Below, piece after piece: positions 6,198-8,911 of a DNA stretch of 8,911 bases. Numbering within the stretch: position 1 is the stretch's first letter; each line of letters starts with the position of its first letter. The position numbers and the translations under genes are program-made. Under the pieces are notes generated by a model. It had not been told where the DNA came from. It saw nothing but the letters and a program-made list of their open reading frames with translations, and made no database searches. This DNA is from Actinomycetes bacterium (GTDB lineage Bacteria > Actinomycetota > Coriobacteriia > Anaerosomatales > JAJZPX01), in assembly GCA_021811025.1 (NCBI GenBank), contig JAJZPX010000072.1, positions 1 through 8,911 of the forward strand, read 5' to 3'.

Positions 6198-7199
6198 TCA
6201 GTCCACCACGAACACGGGCTCCATCGAGCGCTTCGATTCGGCCGAGTCCACGTCCCACTTGCCGCATCGGCTGCCGAAGCGCGCGAGCACCTCGCCCTCG
6301 ACTTCGATCTTGGCGATCTCGCAGTTGTTCGCGCAGCCCTTGCAGTGGAAGCTCGACGTCCGGTACTCCAGCTGCGACGTCTCGAAGCCCTTGAACGCGG
6401 TCTCGCGACCGGTCCGCTCGACGTGCTCCTTCGCGAGAATCGCGCTGCCGAGCGCCCCCATGACGTGGTGGTGCGGCGGGATGATGACCTCGGTGCCGAG
6501 CGCGGCCTCGAACGCGCGCTTCATCCCGGCGTTCGCGGCCACCCCGCCTTGGAACACGATCGGCGCCGAGATCGTCTTGCCCTTCGCGAGGTTGTTCAGG
6601 TAGTTGCGGACGAGGCTCTCGCACAACCCCATGATGATGTCCTCGGTCGCGTAGCCCATCTGCTGCTTGTGGATCATGTCGGACTCGGCGAAGACGCCGC
6701 AGCGGCCCGCGATCTGCGCGCCCTTCTCGCTTCGCAGCGCGTACGTGCCGAACTCCTCGATCGGGATGCCGAGGCGCTGCGCCTGATGGTCTAGGAAGCT
6801 GCCGGTGCCCGCGGCGCACACGGTGTTCATCGCGAAGTCGGTCACGACGCCGTCGCGCAGCAGGATGATCTTGCTGTCCTGCCCGCCGATCTCGAGCACG
6901 GTGCGCACGTCGGGAACGGTGTGCAGCGCCGCCACCGCGTGCGCGGTGATCTCGTTCTTCACGGTGTCGGCGCCCACGACGACGCCGGTGAGGTAGCGCG
7001 CGGAGCCTGTCGCTCCCACTCCCGCGATGTCCCAGGAGCGGTCGAACTGCGCCACGAGCTCGTCCATGCCGCGCTGCACGGCGGCTATCGGCTGACCCTG
7101 CGTGCGCGTGTAGACGTCCGCGCGCACGGCGAGGTCCTCGTCCATCAGCACGAGGTTCGTGCTCACGCTGCCTACGTCCACACCGAGGTAGCCCTTCAT
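6198..7199 (-). CDS. HgdC/BcrA/BadF-type acyl-CoA dehydratase activase (ATPase) with C-terminal Cys cluster
   Basis: A 333-residue member of the ASKHA ATPase family that uses ATP hydrolysis to drive single electrons from a [4Fe-4S] cluster to a 2-hydroxyacyl-CoA dehydratase or related partner. Nucleotide-binding motifs are DVGSVSTN (8-15), GVGATGSAR (60-68), EIGGQDSK (103-110) and GGVAAN (218-223). The two cysteines that bridge the cluster across the homodimer are present: C128 in NTVCAAGTGSFLD and C167 in GRCGVFAESD, nearly the same numbers as HgdC C127 and C166. Stand-alone activators are usually about 260 residues. The extra C-terminal 60 or so carry C286-x2-C289-x3-C293 and C312, possibly a second metal site. 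The ATG at 7199 gives the usual family N-terminus, with AAGGGA 9 bases upstream. A GTG at 7217 overlapping the upstream stop is a possible alternative. Last gene of the - strand operon. Likely oxygen sensitive. Confidence 0.9.
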   Translation of the reverse strand: MKGYLGVDVGSVSTNLVLMDEDLAVRADVYTRTQGQPIAAVQRGMDELVAQFDRSWDIAGVGATGSARYLTGVVVGADTVKNEITAHAVAALHTVPDVRTVLEIGGQDSKIILLRDGVVTDFAMNTVCAAGTGSFLDHQAQRLGIPIEEFGTYALRSEKGAQIAGRCGVFAESDMIHKQQMGYATEDIIMGLCESLVRNYLNNLAKGKTISAPIVFQGGVAANAGMKRAFEAALGTEVIIPPHHHVMGALGSAILAKEHVERTGRETAFKGFETSQLEYRTSSFHCKGCANNCEIAKIEVEGEVLARFGSRCGKWDVDSAESKRSMEPVFVVD

Positions 7200-7213
7200 C
7201 GCATGAGGTCCCT

Positions 7214-8305
7214 TCACGCGCTCGCGGCGGCCCGAGCGCGCCGCCGGCTCACCAGCAGGTCGAGGAACGCCTCCAGACGCGTGTGCACTCCCGCCTTGCC
7301 CGTCTGCTCGTCGACGATGAGCGTGAGCACGGGGATGTCCTCGCGCTCGCTGACCGTCGGCAGGATAGCCTTCGCGATCGTGTCGGGCATGCACGTGAAC
7401 GGCAGCAGCTGGATCACGCCGTCGTGGCCGTGCAGCCTCGCCATCACCGTGTGCCCGACGGTGGCCTGCCCCTCGCCGCCCACGCGGTACTCCAGATACG
7501 GCGCCGCGAACCTCGCGACCTCCTCGTCCGGATGCCCGCCCACGGGATTCTTCGTGCCGGGACCGATCCAGTCGGTGAGGTACACCGAGCGCTCGAGCCA
7601 CACGCCGCGCTCGCCCAGGTACCGCTCGATGTCGAAGTTGATGAACGGCTCCAGCAGAAGGTAGAACTCGCCGACGAGCGAGATGCGCAGCGGCGTGACG
7701 TCGCGCCTCGGCATCTCGTCGAACAGCCGCAGCGCTGCGGTCTCCGCCTCGATCACCTCGTGATGCGACCACGTCTTCGCCAGCAGCGCCTGCGCCTGCT
7801 CGCGCACGCGGTCGGTCGCGCCGCGCTCGGTCTCGTAGCAGCGGGTCTCGATGGCCGCGCGGTCCACACGGTCGTACGCCTGCGCCTTGCGGAAGCCGGT
7901 CTTGAACGCGTTCCAGATATCGCGGTAGCTCTTGTCCGGCGCTATGTGCTTGAGCGTGGCGACGAACTGCCTGAAGTCGTGCGCGGGCGGCTCGAGCACG
8001 ATCGCCTCGTAGTCGTAGCCGAGGCCCTTGATGATGCGTCGCTGGATGTCGGCGTAGTAGCCGAACCGGCACGGCCCGCACCCGCCCACCATCAGCGTCG
8101 CGTCCGCGCCCTCGTCGAGCCCCTCGATGAGGTTGCCGAGAGTGAGCTTGAGCGGGAGGCACGCGAACTCCGGCCCGTGCTGCAGCCCGAGGCGCAGCGT
8201 CTTCTGCGTTGTCGGAGGCGGCGGCATGTAGTCGACGCCGAGCCGCGCGAACAGGTCCGTCAGCAGGTACTCGACCGTTCCCATGTGCGGCGTTGTGAGC
8301 TTCAC
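7214..8305 (-). CDS. HgdB-like acyl-CoA dehydratase/activase-related protein
   Basis: A 363-residue protein of the HgdB/BcrC-like group found with these activases (COG3580/COG3581 type). Conserved cysteine motifs are EFACLPLKL (C49), GGCGPCRFGYY (C76, C79) and PFTCMPD (C305), suitable for holding an Fe-S cluster that receives electrons from the activase. The C-terminal TLIVDEQTGKAG and TRLEAFLDLL closely match the end of the upstream gene's product. It starts with GTG at 8305, within a four-base GTGA overlapping the upstream stop, and so is probably translationally coupled; only a weak GAGG lies upstream. An in-frame ATG at codon 8 is an alternative. The activase follows 14 bases downstream. 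The protein corresponds to one module of the large fused activase polypeptides of other bacteria. Reaction and substrate cannot be told from sequence. Confidence 0.82.
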   Translation of the reverse strand: MKLTTPHMGTVEYLLTDLFARLGVDYMPPPPTTQKTLRLGLQHGPEFACLPLKLTLGNLIEGLDEGADATLMVGGCGPCRFGYYADIQRRIIKGLGYDYEAIVLEPPAHDFRQFVATLKHIAPDKSYRDIWNAFKTGFRKAQAYDRVDRAAIETRCYETERGATDRVREQAQALLAKTWSHHEVIEAETAALRLFDEMPRRDVTPLRISLVGEFYLLLEPFINFDIERYLGERGVWLERSVYLTDWIGPGTKNPVGGHPDEEVARFAAPYLEYRVGGEGQATVGHTVMARLHGHDGVIQLLPFTCMPDTIAKAILPTVSEREDIPVLTLIVDEQTGKAGVHTRLEAFLDLLVSRRRARAAASA

Positions 8306-8911
8306 GTCGGCACGGCCTCGCGTCTCGTCAGCATGTCGATGAACGCCTCGAGGCGCGTGACGAAGCCCGCCTCGCCCGAGTGCTCGTCGATGACGAGCGA
8401 CAGCAGCGGAACCTGGACCTCGGCCGAGCGGGCGGCGTCCTCGATCAGCACCTCGATGAAGCTGTCCGGCCCGCAGGCGAACGACAGCATGTAGATGACG
8501 CCGTCGACGAGCTTGTTCTCCACCCAGTGCCGCACGGCGCCGTAGACTTCCTTCTCGTACGTCCAGAACAGCGCCTTCGGGACGTCCGCCGTGGCGCGCC
8601 GAAGCTGCGCGTGCGAGACCATCTCGGGCACGAGCACGTCGATGCCCCGCTCGCCGAGCCGCCTCAGCAGCTCCATCGAGATGTGCGGGTCGTAGATGTT
8701 GTACGCGTGCCCCGCGACGCCGATGCGCAGCCGCCGGCCCTCAGGCGGTCCCTCCGGCAGGCGCAACGGCTTGCCCGCGAGGAAGTCGCTCTCCCAGGCG
8801 CGGTGCGCGTCGAGGCCGGCCTTGACGGCGAGCGGGATGCGCGCGGAAGAGCCGCCGATCTCGCGGCCGAGCCGCCAGGACTGGGCGAGGAAGTCGCGCT
8901 TGCCGCGGCGG
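8302..8911 (-). CDS. HgdB-like/DUF2229-type activase-related protein, 5' end outside window
   Basis: The frame stays open to the window edge (first complete codon at 8910), giving at least 202 residues with the N-terminus missing. A TTG at 8766 is not needed as a start, because the residues before it fit the family: a helical stretch with KRDFLAQSWRLGREIG and AHRAWESDFL. Then comes RIGVAGHAYNIYDPHIS, a Rossmann-like strand and loop typical of the dehydratase-activase-related proteins (COG3580, DUF2229-associated), followed by ISMELLRRLGERGIDVLVPEMV. SFACGPDSF holds one cysteine, and the end reads SLVIDEHSGEAG with TRLEAFIDML. The stop overlaps the next gene's GTG. It probably pairs with the downstream HgdB-like protein. 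The missing part should hold the remaining cysteine motifs. Confidence 0.8.
   Translation of the reverse strand, partial: RRGKRDFLAQSWRLGREIGGSSARIPLAVKAGLDAHRAWESDFLAGKPLRLPEGPPEGRRLRIGVAGHAYNIYDPHISMELLRRLGERGIDVLVPEMVSHAQLRRATADVPKALFWTYEKEVYGAVRHWVENKLVDGVIYMLSFACGPDSFIEVLIEDAARSAEVQVPLLSLVIDEHSGEAGFVTRLEAFIDMLTRREAVPT

Noticed and set aside
7201..7208. GCATGAGG, the same 8-mer as in the protease leader, next to the activase start
   Set aside because: A single 8-base match in nearly 9 kb without a partner arm nearby; most likely chance.
7283..8494. Open 403-codon + strand frame opposite the HgdB-like genes
   Set aside because: H/R/L/V-rich shadow; the - strand products carry conserved cysteine motifs and overlapping start/stop codons.
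1..8911. CRISPR arrays, tRNA or rRNA genes, insertion sequences, attachment sites
   Set aside because: No regularly spaced direct repeats, cloverleaf-like stretches, transposase motifs or terminal inverted repeats were seen on either strand.

Overview
The window is very GC-rich and gene-dense. Its long, closed frames show the strong third-position G/C bias of high-GC bacteria. The three-copy CWB2 cell-wall-binding tail on a secreted protease, the oxygen-sensitive HgdC/BcrA-type activase cluster and a probable leaderless transcript together suggest an anaerobic actinobacterium, perhaps of the Coriobacteriia/OPB41 type. That placement is inference; the window holds no rRNA or other phylogenetic marker.

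Layout: (1) 28-742, rpiA (ribose-5-phosphate isomerase A, pentose phosphate pathway) on the + strand, probably leaderless. (2) 750-1025, a convergent - strand gene for a very short VOC/glyoxalase-fold protein that seems to have lost the middle of its second module, with a good promoter and RBS. (3) 1103-1255, a possible 50-residue single-pass membrane protein. (4) 1264-6164, a 1613-residue secreted subtilisin-family protease. Its mRNA leader can fold to hide the ribosome binding site. The catalytic domain is split by about 218 extra residues; it is followed by an Ig-like domain that hosts a jelly-roll, then FN3-type domains and three CWB2 repeats. (5) 6169-6194, a strong hairpin shared by two convergent transcripts. 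(6) 6198-8911, a tightly packed - strand operon. In transcription order it holds a 5'-truncated HgdB-like/DUF2229-type protein, a second HgdB-like protein and an HgdC/BcrA/BadF-type ATPase with an extra C-terminal cysteine cluster.

The two large blocks are functionally separate. The protease is a cell-surface enzyme for extracellular protein. The - strand operon resembles the ATP-driven electron-transfer systems of 2-hydroxyacyl-CoA dehydratases, benzoyl-CoA reductases and double-cubane cluster proteins, but is present as separate small genes instead of the large fused polypeptide. Its substrate cannot be read from the window.

The best candidates for something new are the split protease catalytic domain, the leader hairpin over its ribosome binding site, the paralogous HgdB-like pair with its cysteine-tailed activase, and the collapsed VOC protein.
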